A DNA stretch of 64,000 nt from positions 863,501 through 927,500 of the forward strand of contig NC_079368.1 in assembly GCF_021018895.1 (NCBI RefSeq), in the 5' to 3' direction. Position 1 is the stretch's first letter, and every line of letters starts with the position of its first letter. Below, piece after piece: positions 11,163-23,649 of this stretch. The stretch is from Seriola aureovittata (taxonomy: Eukaryota > Chordata > Actinopteri > Carangiformes > Carangidae). The notes under the pieces were generated by a model. That model saw only the letters and a list, made by a program, of their open reading frames with translations. It searched no databases and was not told where the DNA came from. Both the position numbers and the translations under genes were made by a program.

Positions 11163-13586
11163 TTCTTCAAAGAGGAGGAAAAGTCAGGATGTATGAAGCT
11201 GCTGCGACGCTGAGACTTGGCTTTGTTTCTGCATATGAAACTTTACAGGCCCAGTGTTTCTATATTGCCTGTCATGTGTTGTTAAGAGCAGCCTCTCTCT
11301 ATTAAAGCCTTCATCACACCACTTTATATGAGTGTGTGGGTACATCTGGCCAATGTATTTGGCATCCTCTGTAGATTCTGGCTCAGACACCTAACATGAG
11401 ACCTAAGAGCCCTCGGCACCCCGCCCGCCTGGCACCCGCTCCTCTGGGAAAGCAGGGCTGGGAGAACAGAATCAGGACATGCTGGAGAGCCTAGTGTGTG
11501 TGTGTGTGTGTGTGTGTCTGAGAGACGTTGACCCTTGCTCTTCTTACTGTTGGTTGCTTGTAATGTCGCTGATCCAGGATTTTAAGCCTCTTCTGTAAGT
11601 GGTTGTGTGTCGCTCTGCAGAAGTGTGCCACCGAAGAGCCTGAAATGCAAATGTGAATGTGGCTCATGGTGAAGACAACAGATCCTGCAGACCAGACTGA
11701 TGGGTCCGCTTAACCCACAGTAATATAGTAATCACTATCTGGTTAAGGACTATTAGCTTTAATGACACCTGCAGGTGCTAAACTCTCATGGAGCTTTTGT
11801 TTTGCTTCACAGGTCCATCATAATGTATCAGATTTCTGTAAGTTTATTATATGAGACACCATTGTCTCAATTAATTTGACTTCATGGTTTGTAGAGACGT
11901 TCAGTTGGTTAACGCATCACTGTGACCATCATGCTGCTTTTAATTGAATGGAATTTATATCAATGATCCACAACAATATTTTGCATTCGAATGCTCTTGC
12001 TTTTGAAGCTGCGATGTTAAAGGTGTAACGTAAAATACAACTTGTGAAACAGGTTAACAGTTTATGACAGTGTTTCTGGCATCCAACGCAAAGCTGCCAC
12101 TCGTGCCTCACTGTGCATGAGCTGATTTGTGCAAAAGTAAAGTTTCTTAAAGCTCCATATTTTCCTCTTCTTTTGTGTGATATTTGAATTGTTGATCCAT
12201 AAGAAGATATAAGTGTGGTTCATCTCAGTGTAGTTTTACATCTCCTCTCTCAGGCTTCTCTCCGGAGCTCTTGTAACAACAGGTCGGTGAGCCAATCAGA
12301 AGAGAGGAGGCTCTGAGCCTCTCTTCTGATTGGCTGACTGTTTTCTAAGTGATCCAATAAAAATATAGCAGATTTCAGGTTAACACTCAGAGAAACCAAA
12401 TCCTGTAAGGTTGGTGGGTCCAGGTGGGCGGGGTTTGTGACTCCTTTTTTGTGACATCACAAAGTTCCAGAAGTCCTGACAGCTCAGCTTCTGAATACAG
12501 GCTGTGTGCATTTCTCTGTGGACTGAGGCTTTGATACTTTCACAGTATTAATATCGAACCTAGACCTGATCTATAATCACACTACACATGGACAGAGACC
12601 TTTAGACTCTAAGGAGCTTTGAGCAGTTAACAATAATGTCAATTGTCAACAAATCCCATTAATTAAAAGACCAAAACTATGTGCTGGTCTCAACATGCCT
12701 TCCCTCAGCCCCAGTGTTTCCTATATTTTTAAAAACAAATCACAAATGTATAAAATCCCAACATCAGTGTATAAACGTCTTGTTCCAGCCAATAAACAAA
12801 AGCTTAAAGATTTGTTTTTTCTATCATAAAGGACAAAGAACAGCACCAAACTCCCCACTGTATAAAACCTGTATTGAGAGAATGTGTGAAAAAAATGTTT
12901 CAAATGATTAATCGACTAATGAATCTAAATCAATTCATTGGTATTTTTGGGGTTTTCGTGGGTTTTAACGATAATCAAATATACTGTATATAACCAGCCT
13001 TATTGTTTGTCGTGTTGATTTTCATGATGTACAGAAAAAAAATGCAATGGTCATCAGTAACAGTATGAAATGCTCCTTTAAAAGTCATGTCTTCTGTATT
13101 ATTTTTACCCTTGATTTTAATAACAGGAAGTGTAAAGGTCAAATCCAGGTCACCACTCTGAAGACACCAAGAACTCCTTTATAAACTGAAGAAGACAGAG
13201 TTGGTTTTAAAAACCATCAGATATTGTGAATCCAGTGAACCTTCAGGAAAATCCTGGATAGACAGTTTATCGTCTTTTGAATAACAGTTTCCTGGGAAAT
13301 AAAAACAGTGTCCATTAACACACAGTAAATTTTGGGTTACTAGCCTGTTGTGTTATTTTTCTGTGATGCTCGCCAAGGCTTTTTCCTTCCCCTGTAACTA
13401 CTGGATCAAATTCATATCACACATTAACGTAAAGCACGTGGCCAAATATGTTTCTTTTTCTTGTTTCCATCAGTGAGGATTTATAGGCTGAACTATGTTT
13501 TGTCCTTATATTGCACTGAGATGCAGTTTCAGCCAAGACATCCATATGTTTGTTTGACCTGATTGATTTCCTGGAGTGAGGGCTCT

Positions 13587-13588
<2 letters not shown>
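11163..13588. other. Gene-free stretch with a dispersed repeat and a hairpin
   Basis: It contains a (GT)n tract at 11494-11517, the hairpin-bearing repeat at 12240-12626 and AT-rich unique DNA. No exon was recognised. Confidence 0.6.
12240..12626 (+). repeat. Dispersed repeat with internal perfect inverted repeat
   Basis: The part from CATCACAAAGTTCCAGAAGT (12455) to about 12626 recurs at 58580-58757 with few changes, so this is an interspersed repeat. The 5' part contains a 17-bp inverted repeat at 12291-12307 and 12318-12334. Terminal structures and class were not determined. A non-autonomous DNA transposon is likely. Confidence 0.75.

Positions 13589-13647
<59 letters not shown>
13589..13647. 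repeat. (CA)n microsatellite
   Basis: Uninterrupted CA array of about 59 bp. Confidence 0.97.
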
Positions 13648-13648
<1 letters not shown>

Positions 13649-14178
13649 CTCATACTCTTGTGTACTGGACATGTAGCCCTTTAGAGATGTAAGTGTGATC
13701 ACGTCCTCAAATTACTCACACTGATAATTACCATGTCTGTATGTTGCCTTTTTTTATTACACTCTGCAGGGTCTGTTTTTCAGATTTCATGTTTTGCTTA
13801 CAAAGTGTGATGCCTGCTTTTCTCGCAGCCTCTCCCTTGTTAAAGCTCAGTGTTAGAACAGATTATAAACTGATATTTTTAAGTGGAAAAATCTTCCCAC
13901 CTTTATGATCAGCTCGAGTCCCCGCTGCTGCTGGAGCCATGAGAACACTGAGCACATTTTGCTCCAGCAGAGTGAGGAAAAGCTGCTCATGAAAACAGAT
14001 TTTTTTATGATTACGCTTCCGGGACGTTTGCCAGCTACTATCACTCTCAGCTTTGGCACAGATGCTTATTTAAAGTCAAGTTTTTTTAGTGCCACATTTG
14101 GTTAAAGCGGTTGAATGTAACGGTCCTTATAAAACGGGATAATCAAATATAATGTGCACAGACAGCAGGTTGTAGCCC

Positions 14179-14211
<33 letters not shown>

Positions 14212-16039
14212 TTATACAGTGTACACACATACTTGTGGCTGTGATGCATGACAGAGTTACTTCTCACTGTATGATGAGTGAAAAGTGCAGAGGTCGGGTC
14301 CGATCACCATCAACAATCTTCTCTGCATTTTTTTTATTTTTAGATCCATAGTTATTTCCTATGTTTCCCAGAATTCTCTTCAACAAAGCATGAATGGATT
14401 ATTAGGCAACAGATATGTGAAGATAGAGAAGAACAAGTGGCCCCTCCCTGTAACTATCGAGGTGTATTCCAGTGATATTTTGCAGGGTGCAGCCAAAACT
14501 GTGAATAAACCTGAATAAACCTGAACACAGTGACTCAGTATGTTGTCATGTATTTTCTTCAGTATTATGCTGCAGATGAACAGAGGCCATCTAACTATAA
14601 TAATATCCAGTATCACGATATTTCCTGACATATGTGATATTTTTCATAATTGTATAGTATCAAAAAAAAGAAATTACACTAACCATTTCACTGCCGAGTT
14701 AACTGTACCATTTACCCCAGCATGTGACAAATAAAATTGCTTATACCTGAAACATAAAAATACAATGATATAATTTATATTATCATTATTTTAACAATAC
14801 AATAAAAACAAATAACTCATTTCAATGTAGCCTCCTGCAGTTGGAGCCTAAGTCTGATATTTTATCATGTTTAACAGATCAAACGTGGAGTTGGCTCAGT
14901 TTGATCCTTGACCCTCTCGGGACAGAAAATGTGAGTGAATTTGTGGCTTTAAATGGAAACGCTGGTTCACTGGTTTCAAATGTTGCACAAATATCTGAAA
15001 AAGAAAACAGATGATCTGTTGACTCGAAAAAGGAAAATGTGTCTCAGTGTTTGTTTCCATCATAAAGATGTATGTTCATGCTGGCTGTTGTTTAGTGAGG
15101 CCATTAGAGAGTGTGTGATTAGTACGCTCATGTTACACACGAGCAGGTACACAAGCAAAGGAGAAAGAAAAAGAAATGGAAGCAGATTTCTGTCCGTTTC
15201 CATCCTGATACAAACAACTAAACAAAGTCAATGTGCATGAAGCAGGTGAGAGGTGATGAGCATGAGAGGAAGTTCAGCTAAAGTGTGTTGACATGGATTT
15301 ATAATGTAAACAGTCCGTACCGTCCCTGCCCTCAGGTGAGAGCTATAGGAGTGTGCCAGCGGCTAGCATACTGGACCTCCATCGTCATGGTAACTACAAT
15401 ACACCTGTAGGCATGGTCACGGTTTAGTTAGGTTGAGGTACAAACACGACTTGGTTACGTTTAGGAAAAGGTTAAGGTATAGAGGACGTTTGTCACCATG
15501 GTTACAATATTAAAAATGGTTTAAGTTGCAGAAGGTTCATGGTGTCACATGGGAAACAAACAGCAGTGTCCATCCATCCAGTCCAACCTCCTCCTAATGT
15601 GGGCTTTGTTGCTCTTTATACTAGGTCACCTGACTGCCTCCTTCACGTAAATTGTCATGACAACAGCTGTGAGAGTTCATACAGATTAACAGTCCCGTAC
15701 GTGCACATGAGTCGATGAAGAACACAAATTATGTTGGAAGAAAAAGAGCGTTGGACGTGTTTCTGTTTGTTACAGAGTTGAGGATGACAGGAAGTGCAGC
15801 AGCAGCTCAGTGAGGATCAGTGTCTGGACCCTGGACTCTGGACTCAGCAGCAACTCCTCACATTCACAATCATTCACAATAAATATACTTTAACAAGTCA
15901 ATTCAACTTAAATCTGCCATTAACATGAAATAATTTAACACATTTTCACAGCAGGGGACGAGTCTGCTCATCTCAAGAGACAGAATCATAGTGTAGCATC
16001 TGAACAGCTGATATTTCTCATTTGTTTCAGGGAGAAAAA
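13648..16039. other. Gene-free stretch 3' of lhx2
   Basis: It holds a CA tract at 14180-14209 and a member of the GGTTAGGTTTAGGAAAAG repeat family at about 15340-15560. No coding exon was recognised. Confidence 0.6.
15340..15560 (+). repeat. Member of the GGTTAGGTTTAGG dispersed repeat family
   Basis: It shares CATGGTAAC, GGTTACGTTTAGGAAAAGGT and TTGTCACCATGGTTACAATA with the inverted pair at 49571-49906 and 51046-51475, and is more diverged than either. Confidence 0.6.
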
Positions 16040-16473
16040 AGATTTTAGTTTTATTTTCCATGAACGAGCTGAGATTAATTTGACCTGTTTTTTCATTTAC
16101 CTTAAAGTTAAAAATCAGCAGCCTCGTCACAGACACACAGGATGTGCTCGGTGTTATGGGAATTATTTCTTCATAGTGTGTAAATCACATGTCCGCCTCC
16201 ATGTTCAGATCAGATCAAGAGGTTTTTACAGATACTTCACTGGTTCCCACAGTTAAACAATCCAAACATCTGTAACGTCCTGCAGTGGTAACCTCTGTCT
16301 TTTGTTAACTGTGTCTTCAGGTGAAACCTGTCTCCTCATCCGTCCAAACAGAATCACACCAGTCAAAGTGAGGAAGAGGATTTTTTTCTGTTATCAAACT
16401 GAAGAAGATGGCGGCAGCTTCTGCGTTTAGTTTTGTTTAGTTTGCTCTGCAGACTGTCTATCACTGCCTGTAC

Positions 16474-16508
<35 letters not shown>

Positions 16509-16984
16509 GTGGAGGTCACGGTCTCAGTCTGAGTGCAGCAGTGATTGAGGATGTGATGGAGTGTAAGGCACATGGCAGTCGGAGGATATTGTAACCTGTG
16601 TTTAATCTCAGTTGTTCAAAAAAGAATTTTTTACAATCCTTCTAACAGTGACTCTTGTACAACAACATAAATACTGTGCTGGAAAAAATGAATTTCCAAA
16701 AATTAAGCAGTTTTTTTCCCCCGCAGTCTCTTTCTGTAAACATTGAAAAATGCAAATCAAGTCTCAGTTCTCCACAAGACAACAACATCAAAATAACAAC
16801 AACTGTTCCATTTGTAAGGCTTGGCCGCCTCACTATGCAAATAGTCTCTAATGGGCTCAGAGGAAAATGAAATCTTTTTTTTTTTTTTTTTGTTTCCGTT
16901 ACCTTCTCTTTTCTAATCCATTTAATGTTGGAGAGTCAACAGTGCTCAGTTTAGATCCAGGAGGGAGGGGCAGAGGCGGCGCCA
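16040..16984 (-). other. lhx2: lhx2 3' flank, probable 3' UTR
   Basis: No coding signal is visible. On the lhx2 strand, ATTAAA-type signals occur near 16920 and 16599 and a canonical AATAAA at 16050-16055, which would give a 3' UTR of about 0.9 kb. The segment includes a homopolymer A run (T on the plus strand) near 16876-16892 and a (GT)n tract at 16474-16504. Which polyadenylation site is used cannot be decided from sequence. Confidence 0.35.
16474..16504. repeat. (CA)n microsatellite
   Basis: CA array of about 31 bp, probably inside the lhx2 3' UTR. Confidence 0.95.
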
Positions 16985-17275
16985 TCAGAAGAGGCTAGTC
17001 AGCGTGGTCTGTGACGGGCTCCGGCACTCGTGGCCGTCCATGCCGCCCGGCACTGAGGTGAGCACGGAGGTGACGGTGGGCATGGTGGGATTGGTCAAGT
17101 CTGTCAGGGTGGTGGGGGTGCTGGAGGGGCTCATGGAGGCGTTGGAGATCTCTGACGCCGGGCCCGACGGCGTCCCGCCCTGCAGCGCGGAGCCATCGGA
17201 TGCCTTGTCCACGCCGGTGCTTTCCTGACGCAGCAGGTTCCTCCTGAACTTGGCCCGAGCGTTTTGGAACCAGAC
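16985..17275 (-). CDS. lhx2: lhx2 coding exon 5 (end of homeodomain, C-terminus and stop)
   Basis: The acceptor TTCCTGCAG precedes GTC TGG. The exon encodes residues 301-396, starting VWFQNARAKFRRNLLRQEST. It contains homeodomain Gln50 and Asn51 (WFQN) and the Ser/Thr/Pro-rich tail ending QTTLTSLF before TGA. The tail reads TNPTMPTVTSVLTSVPGG, characteristic of LHX2 rather than LHX9. Confidence 0.97.
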   Translation of the reverse strand, partial: VWFQNARAKFRRNLLRQESTGVDKASDGSALQGGTPSGPASEISNASMSPSSTPTTLTDLTNPTMPTVTSVLTSVPGGMDGHECRSPSQTTLTSLF

Positions 17276-20200
17276 CTGCAGGAAAATACGATGAAATGAC
17301 TTTAATGTTGCTGCAGGAGACGTGACGCACCATTCACTCACACAGACTCCACACTCACTGATATCTGAGGCCTTTCTGCTGCAACGCCACAAACTAAAGA
17401 GTCAAAACATCTAGTTCTGCATTCATTTGTCAGGTTTTACGGATTAGTCATTTTTACTTCCTGTTACTGTTACTTCCTGGATCATTCACAGAACTGACTC
17501 CAGTGAAAACTGCACTGGTGTCTGGGTGATTCTGAAGCAGCCAGGACAATGTTTCTGGACAGACATGGTATCAGACTTCTGCAGAAATCTCTCATACACA
17601 TTTCTCAAAACAAAAACAAAAGCAAAACCAACTAGAGGCCGGTGAAGACACCTGAGCTTTTCCAGTAAGAATCAAACACAGCATTTTCTAAAGTAGCCAT
17701 CGACTTCGGTCCGTTACCATCATGATTAAAAAAGTTTCTCACAGATATTGAATTTGTGTCGCTGAACACAGGACATCATGTCTGCAGCAGGTAACAGAGA
17801 ACACACAAGTAACAGCAGACATGATGCTCACTCTGATGGAGCACCTGCTGTATGTGAGGCAGGTTTCCAGGCTCTGTTCATTCATTCTGATGCTTCGGTA
17901 AATGAAAGGGAGACCTGTGGCTGCCTGAGAGGGGGGACAACACGTTCAGACAGTCCTCACAAAAAAATGTCTTTGTGTTTCCCTGACGAGGAGCTTTAGC
18001 ACGTTTGCTTCTTCTGTCAGACAGATGCAGCGTTACAGAGCCTCAGACCCGTGGAGGAGGAGGACTGAGTGCAGGGATGGGTCGACCACGAGAGTCTACA
18101 GACCACGCTGACCCCTAATCTTGAAGTGGCACTAATCAATATTTTTATGTGTGATGTGAAAGTAGCGATTCACAGAGAGTTTTGACCCAAATCTGCAGTG
18201 TTATGAAACACTTCTGTGTTTCTTGGCACATTGTTTTGGTCTCTTCGTCTGTTCTGGTTCAGGATTTGTTTTTCTTCTCTCCTTGCTCAGAACCAAACCT
18301 CAGACAGACTCAGTGAGCTGCTAGCTGGTCAGCATGTCATTGTTTATGGCCATGAGCAGCTGAGCCACGCCAACACAGTGAAGTTGTTTCTACCTGCACC
18401 ACTAATTAACTTCCATTAACTCAGTGACAGCATTTCCTGTAACTTTTCCAAAATAAAAGTGTCACAGTGTTTTTTGCGAGCAGACACCTTTTAATGTGAA
18501 GCAGGGAGAGCAGGAAGTGTGACCTCACACTGTAAACAGCAAAATAAGGCTGAAAGAAACAGAATCACATCAGCTCCACTTCAGACACGGAGACCTCGTC
18601 TCCAAGACAGACACCTGAGGACACAGCTGAAGGCCGAGACGAACTGCATCAGTCTGCAGAACCACAACGCTCAGATGGGATGTTTTTGAAAGGATGAGGC
18701 ACTATGTATTTTGTCATCAAAAATTTGCAGCAAAATGGTGAAAATATGCCCCCCCCCCCCTCCATTAGTTGTGAGTGAAGAGTCTCCTCACGTTTGTGTA
18801 AAGTGTGTTTGCAGATCAAAAATTAAGGTAAAGCCAGGGGTGTGAGTTATGAAGATTGGGCAATAAAACAGGCCGCGCTCTAGTCATCACCAAATGATCT
18901 GACTGCCCCCCCCACATCGTCTTGCTTCATCCTAAAACTGCACTTTAATTTGATTCCATGGCTTTATTTTCAGATAACATAAAACAGTACACGTTATAGC
19001 TCACAGTCCTAATGAACACTCATACAGGATCCAAGTAACGAGTCTTTAAGTCTGGCAGTTGGTGTCCAGTCAACATCTGTAAAAGCCTTTACTCTTTATG
19101 GCTACTCACAGAGAAATAAGCTTTTCTTTTATCATTGCACATGAACACAGAGCATTGATGAATAAGACTGCACCTGTAAACACTGTGTACTGAGAAAAGA
19201 CGCTGCGATTCAGTCGTTATTCTCACATCATCAACAGCAGATTAACGTCCGGAGCAGCGTCCTGCTCCTCACTGTCCCTGATCTTAATCCACTTCCATTC
19301 TTTGAAATGAATTTTCCCTCACTTCTTCTACAGTAAACTGTGGTGTATGAGCTGCAGTGTGGGATGGGTGGTGCTGGAGCATGTTAGCGATGGAGTGGTG
19401 ATGGAGCCATGGGAAACAGGCGGAGGGAGACGCGCTTCAGCTGGAATAACAGGCACCGAAACTCCAGCGCATCAAAGCAAAACGACTGCTTTGTTTTCTC
19501 TGAGCGTTAATTAAAGCAGCAGGATGATTTTTCTTCTTTTTTTTCCCTCAGAAAAAAATTTGATTCGGAACCTTTTTGTCTCATTTTTCTTCTCCTCAGT
19601 CCCCCTGATGATTCGCTGTCGTCGTTTGTGGAAATCAAACATGGTGTTGTTGCGTTCTCTTTCTTGGTGTGAAACACAGAGCATTTTGTTTTTCATCCCC
19701 TAGTCCTCAGCATCACATTACTAATCTCAAATACATTTCGTTTTTTTTATGGATTTGCTTTTTTTTCAGTTAGATTTTCCTTGAGGAAGCTCTTCCTTTT
19801 CACAGCATTATTGTTTTTTTTAATTGCGTTTTTTTTTCAATTGAAATTAGAAAAAGTAAAAGAACAGAAAATAAAGCAAGAAAATCCCTCCTCTCTTTTT
19901 ATTCAGCTTGTTTGCAGCTTCCTGATGATTTTCCAAGAATCTCACTGGAATGAGAAACAGCGATGTCTTAAACCAAAGCAGCTGATTTGGCTTCTCTCAG
20001 GAAAAACTCACTTCATATGTTTGGATGTTTGGAAACGAGCTGATTTGCATTGGAAACAAGAGGAATTCTTTCACCCCCGTTGGCATGTGCCTCTGTTTCT
20101 GCTTCCCGAGGGAAAGAGAGCCGGGTCTGGTGTGCGGTGAGAGGCTGCTGCGGTTACCTGTAAAACCCGCTTGGTGAGGCCGGTCTTCTGGGCGAGCTGC

Positions 20201-20936
20201 TTAAGGTCCTTGGCGTCTGGGTTGTGGTTGATGGCGAAGTAGGACTTCATCGTCCTCAGCTGGTGGTGCTTGAAGGATGTCCGCATGCGCTTGGTCTTCT
20301 GACTGGAGCTGTACTGAGAGTCCCGGTCCATGGACTCGCCGTCGTTCTCATTGCAGCTCAGCGCTGCGGGGCGGCGGGGAGAAGGAGAGGAGGACGGGTT
20401 AAACAGAGGGAACTCTGATCCAATCAATTATCATACATTTCATCTGTTTAGTATTTTTACTGCTGGTTGGGTGATTGCATCATTTTTCAGACCCTGTTTT
20501 TAGGTCCTAAAATTCTCATGACTCCAAAAATTAAAGAGTAGTTTTCAATTTTCAAAAGCATCTGACAGAAATAAGACACTGCTAAAAATCAACAAATATC
20601 CCAAGAAAATGAGGAAAACTTTGCACTTAAAACGAGCACACGAGTCCTGGACTCTGGTGCTGCTGAACAATAATGTGAGCGGGAAAGGAAAGAAGTTGTG
20701 AGGTGTTTCAGACTCTTTTTAACGTGACTGTCCATCTTCATAACATGTTCTCACTTCAATCTACATCCTTCTCCCCATTTAAATCTATTAAATCGACCCC
20801 ATCTTCTACAGTGACACTGCGACCTGACAGATGTTTCCTGCAGCTGCACATCATCCTCCACCCTGCACCTCGTATGTCTGTCCCTGTCTCCATGTCTGTC
20901 TACCCTGGGAAGAAATGCTAGCCTGGCTATTAGCCT

Positions 20937-20973
<37 letters not shown>

Positions 20974-21928
20974 ACACTCACACACACACACGACAAAAAC
21001 AACAACACACATGTATTTGTCCCAGCCTGCAAATTTCCTGGCAACACTCAAAGTGTTGCTGCATGCATAACAGTTCAATATCAGAACGCTGCAAATGACG
21101 AATATGAAGTGAGTGAAAACCATCAGAATAACACTTCACTTAATTAGCCCAGAACAAATGCTGCTTTCTGGGCAAAGCATATGTTGCAGCATTTTAACAA
21201 AGAGCAGCCTGTTTCCTGCTCGTCGTCCTCACACACAACATCTTCCTCTCAGTGTGAACAGCGTCTCAGAGTCTCCGTGCCGCTCAGGGACGCCACATGT
21301 TCTCATGTGACTGTTCAGGTGAAGCTTTCATGTTGTTTCTGGCTGTTATCAGAAGAGGGCGCACTGCCACTTCACTCCCATCCTCATCCTGCTTCAAGTT
21401 TTTTCCTCCACACAAGTTTTTTTTTTTTTTACTAAATACCCACAGAGGATTAAAAACATTTTACTCTGAGATTAGACTTCCTTCACTTTTTTTTTTTATC
21501 TTGTTCAGATTTGAAGAAAATGTGTATTTTTGTTTTTACAGCAGATTCACTCATATCAGGAACTCTACAAAATACACTTGGCAGCATCTTATAATACAGG
21601 AAGTGATGCTTCTTCTGTCAACATGTAAATAAAAGGACAGAATATCATTATTTCCCTTGTTGCAGCTTTTTAAATTAAACTGTCTGAAGCAACAAAACTG
21701 ACAGAAAAATATAATTTCCTTCCTGTTGTTGACCAAAATCAGAGTCACATTTATACTCCACAACTGGAGGTTAATTAACTAAAGTTGAAAAATGAGACTA
21801 AGATAATGTTGCAGCAGTAAAGTTCCTGTTTCCCTCTGCTCGGTCTTCCATGGAATAACTCATCAAATCACATTGATCCCTCTGGTGCACACCCAGTTTT
21901 GCTCCGTCCCAATGAAGAAAAGGCTCCA

Positions 21929-21978
<50 letters not shown>

Positions 21979-23589
21979 GTTGGGGGTGTGGGGTGGGGGT
22001 GGTTGGTGGTGGGGTGTTAGGGTCTGTAGATGTCTATGGAGCCTGACAAGTGGAAAAGGGTGAAAGCAAAAGCCAGAACATCAAACAACTTTTCCTTTTT
22101 ATCCCTTAAAGACGAAACAAAACTGCCCTTTAAAAAAAAGAAAATAACTGAAACATGAATAAAAAACTGTTGCAAATCATTATTTTTAACATTATCGTTT
22201 AGTTGTTTTCTGCTGCAGTGAAATGTAAATGAAGCTGTGAGAAAGTTCAGTCCACGTGTCTGACACGTTTAAAATGTGACTGTGGCCTGAATGTATTTAT
22301 TTTACAAATCTTCCAACGGAAACACAATGAACTTCATATATAATGATATTTTAAGAAAAATTAAATCAAGTTTTCTTTACATTGAATATTAAGCACAATA
22401 CATCTGTTTATGGATGTTATAAATATAATAACACCAGGACCTAAAGCTGCTGTTATGTCACTGTGAGGAACACATAATAGATTATATTTATATTGTATAC
22501 ATAAATATATATCTATATATATATATTAGAATACTTCCTATGATGCAGTTGACACTGTTAAACAGAGTTTTCCTGGATGAAGCCTGTCAGTCTTTAGTCA
22601 CTCATAATGTTTATTTTGCTTCTCTGTTTTAAATCTAAAATTATTATTTTTTCAAAACAGGTTAAAGCAGGAATTATACATTAGTCTGATTAGGCCTTAT
22701 ATGTATTTTATATATATATATATAAACGCTTGTTTTCTGAACCCAGCTCTAAATAACAACAGCTCTCCTGTCAGCAGGTAAACATCTCACCTGCGTTATA
22801 AGCCGCCAGCTCGGTCCCCGGCCCGGGGCTCTTCCTCTTCCTGGGCCGGCCTTTCTGCACTGTCCCCACGCCGTTGAAGTAGGATAGTCCAAGCGTGTTG
22901 GCCGGGCCCAGGCCTTTGTGCGGGACCACGTCCGCGTGGTTAAAGTGTGTCTGATATTCTCCCTGGATGAGAGTCTCAAAGTGCAGCCGACAGTACACCA
23001 GACTGTCCTTCATGCCAAAGTGGTCCCCAGTGGTCAGCATCTTGCTGCACGTGGTGCAGGTGAAGCAGTTGAGGTGGTAGACCAGGTCCCGGGCTCGCAT
23101 CACCATCTCCGAGGCTGAGATCCCCAGGTGGCACCGAGCGCATCTCTGCACCGAAAATCTTCTGCGGACAACACAGAAACCTCATCAGCGGCTGGTCACG
23201 GAGCCTGGCGGGAACTGCAGCGTGTCAGCGCGGGGCAGGCTCCGTGACCTGAGCAGCCGAACTAACACACAGTTTAACACCAAGTTTCCCTCCCAGCAAA
23301 CTTTAAACCTGAAGACTGACTGAAGCCCCGCGAACGTCACTTTCAGCTAAACCTGAGCTGGAAATGTTTTTTCATTTTTCTAATTTAACAATAATTCTTT
23401 ATTCAGGGCTTCCCTGTCAGTGATGGGGGTGGTGAGGAGAGGGTGTGTGTGTGTGTGTGTGTCTGTGTGTGTGTGTGGGGGGGGGTGTGGGGTGGGGTGG
23501 GGGGTGTTGATGATCTGAACATTCAATATAGGTGGTGAATAAAGCCACAAAATATGGAGAATGTTCATCAGCTCAAGATCATATTATTA

Positions 23590-23649
<60 letters not shown>

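Larger units (their letters stand above)
20364..22790 (-). other. lhx2: lhx2 intron 3
   Basis: This 2.4-kb intron carries a CA tract (20939-20992), a T-rich stretch near 21420-21500, a TG tract followed by G-runs (21932-22018) and AT-rich sequence with short TATATA runs near 22500 and 22715. No coding sequence was seen. Confidence 0.85.

Noticed and set aside
10806..11213. Thr-His-repeat open frame
   Set aside because: Translation of the CA array only.
16985..17392. Longer exon 5 frame starting MWRCSRKASDISEC
   Set aside because: The sequence upstream of 17275 is intron; the acceptor TTCCTGCAG at 17276 joins correctly to exon 4.
20071..20157. Extension of lhx2 exon 4 into VTAAASHRTPDPALF..
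   Set aside because: This is read-through into intron 4; the GTAACC donor after TKRVLQ joins in frame to VWFQN in exon 5.
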